A DNA stretch of 6,571 bases from Deltaproteobacteria bacterium RIFCSPLOWO2_02_56_12 (GTDB taxonomy: Bacteria; Desulfobacterota; Binatia; UBA9968), in NCBI GenBank assembly GCA_001799045.1, contig MGRY01000068.1, positions 1 through 6,571 on the forward strand, read 5' to 3'. The notes below the pieces were generated by a model. It made no database searches and was not told the DNA's origin. It saw only the letters and a program-made list of their open reading frames with translations. Positions 6,254-6,571 of the stretch are shown piece by piece; within the stretch, counting starts at the first letter, position 1, and each line of letters opens with the position of its first letter. Made by a program: the position numbers and the translations under genes.

Positions 6254-6276
6254 AGTTCCCAGCCCTTTTTTTCTTT
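6220..6276 (+). terminator. Intrinsic terminator ending the kinase-LpxC-DUF2203 cluster
   Basis: GGGAAC at 6233-6238 pairs perfectly with GTTCCC at 6255-6260. Alternatively the tandem copy at 6227-6232 pairs there and is extended by GGGC 6220-6223 with GCCC 6262-6265 across a small bulge. Seven T residues (6266-6272) follow directly, then C and TTT. The 5' arm and part of the loop lie inside the DUF2203 gene, which ends at 6253. The T-tract is on the + strand only, so it would serve the rightward operon and not the convergent toxin gene. Confidence 0.55.
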
Positions 6277-6297
6277 CGCGCCGGTTAACCATCTTAA

Positions 6298-6571
6298 CTA
6301 CGAGTTTGGCTCTCCATTTACCTCCAGCACTAGCTGCACTCCATCCCAAACCCGCCGCAGCAAGTGGCGGGGGAGAGTGCCGATCTTCTTCTGTAAGTAC
6401 GCCCGGTCGATGGTCTGAAGCTGGGTGACATTGATCACGCATGGTTTTGGCAGGTTTCCTTCCCCTTTTCGTAGGCGGACATTGCCTGGGAGTGTGGCAT
6501 ATCGCAGGTTGGAGGTGATGGCGGCAACAACGACTGTATTAATACGGCTACGGTTAAACCGGTCGTGTTGC
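6298..6571 (-). CDS. MazF/PemK-type endoribonuclease toxin, C-terminal part (5' end outside window)
   Basis: The minus-strand frame is open from the right window edge to the TAG at 6300-6298, giving 90 residues of a protein family usually about 110-120 long. It reads RINTVVVAAITSNLRYATLPGNV, then KGEGNLPKPCVINVTQLQT, then LQKKIGTLPRHLLRRVWDGV, matching the core strands and C-terminal helix of MazF. The AAIT threonine, near the MazF active site, is kept (residue 19 of the fragment). The N-terminal RPAVVVS-type segment with the catalytic arginine is outside the window, so activity cannot be judged. MazF toxins cleave mRNA and are normally held by a MazE-type antitoxin encoded just upstream, which would also lie beyond the edge. 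The gene is convergent with the DUF2203 gene, 44 bp apart, and is probably an independent accessory unit. Confidence 0.9.
   Translation of the reverse strand, partial: QHDRFNRSRINTVVVAAITSNLRYATLPGNVRLRKGEGNLPKPCVINVTQLQTIDRAYLQKKIGTLPRHLLRRVWDGVQLVLEVNGEPNS

Noticed and set aside
6153..6428. 91-codon + strand open frame spanning the end of the DUF2203 gene and the toxin gene
   Set aside because: It overlaps the DUF2203 gene in another frame and runs antisense through the MazF-like gene. The product resembles no known family, and both real genes have strong motifs.

Overview
The window looks like a chromosomal segment of a Gram-negative bacterium that makes lipid A. It carries LpxC and a NtrY/NtrX-type two-component system next to a ruvC-ruvA-ruvB cluster. 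Base composition is moderately GC-rich, GTG starts are common, and two intergenic gaps hold degenerate heptamer repeats. Together these suggest a deltaproteobacterial (Desulfobacterota-like) or related uncultured lineage. That placement is inference; no rRNA or marker phylogeny is available here.

Layout: positions 1-338 are the 3' end of ruvC, followed by complete ruvA (432-1016) and ruvB (1096-2133). These encode the Holliday-junction resolvasome. The ruvC/ruvA and ruvA/ruvB gaps are each filled by an inverted array of 7-bp repeats ending at or just before the next start codon, and neither gene has a recognisable Shine-Dalgarno. After an 83-bp gap with a candidate promoter and a hairpin that sequesters a perfect Shine-Dalgarno, a second + strand cluster begins: a 747-aa NtrY-like membrane histidine kinase (2217-4460), a 431-aa protein (4482-5777), and a DUF2203 protein (5804-6253). 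These are separated by only 21 and 26 bp, and the cluster ends at an intrinsic terminator whose stem overlaps the last codons of the DUF2203 gene. From the opposite side, the 3' part of a MazF/PemK-type toxin gene (6298-6571, minus strand) runs off the right edge.

The most interesting object is the 431-aa protein. Its N-terminal third is a complete NtrX-type receiver with all phosphorylation residues. Instead of the AAA+ sigma-54 activator and helix-turn-helix domains of NtrX, it continues in frame, through a short basic linker, into a complete LpxC with all zinc and catalytic residues. LpxC catalyses the committed step of lipid A synthesis. With the NtrY-like kinase directly upstream, the simplest reading is a phosphorelay that acts on the enzyme itself rather than on transcription: an envelope or periplasmic signal would set LpxC activity, stability or location. 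The sequence shows the architecture; the regulatory effect is inference.
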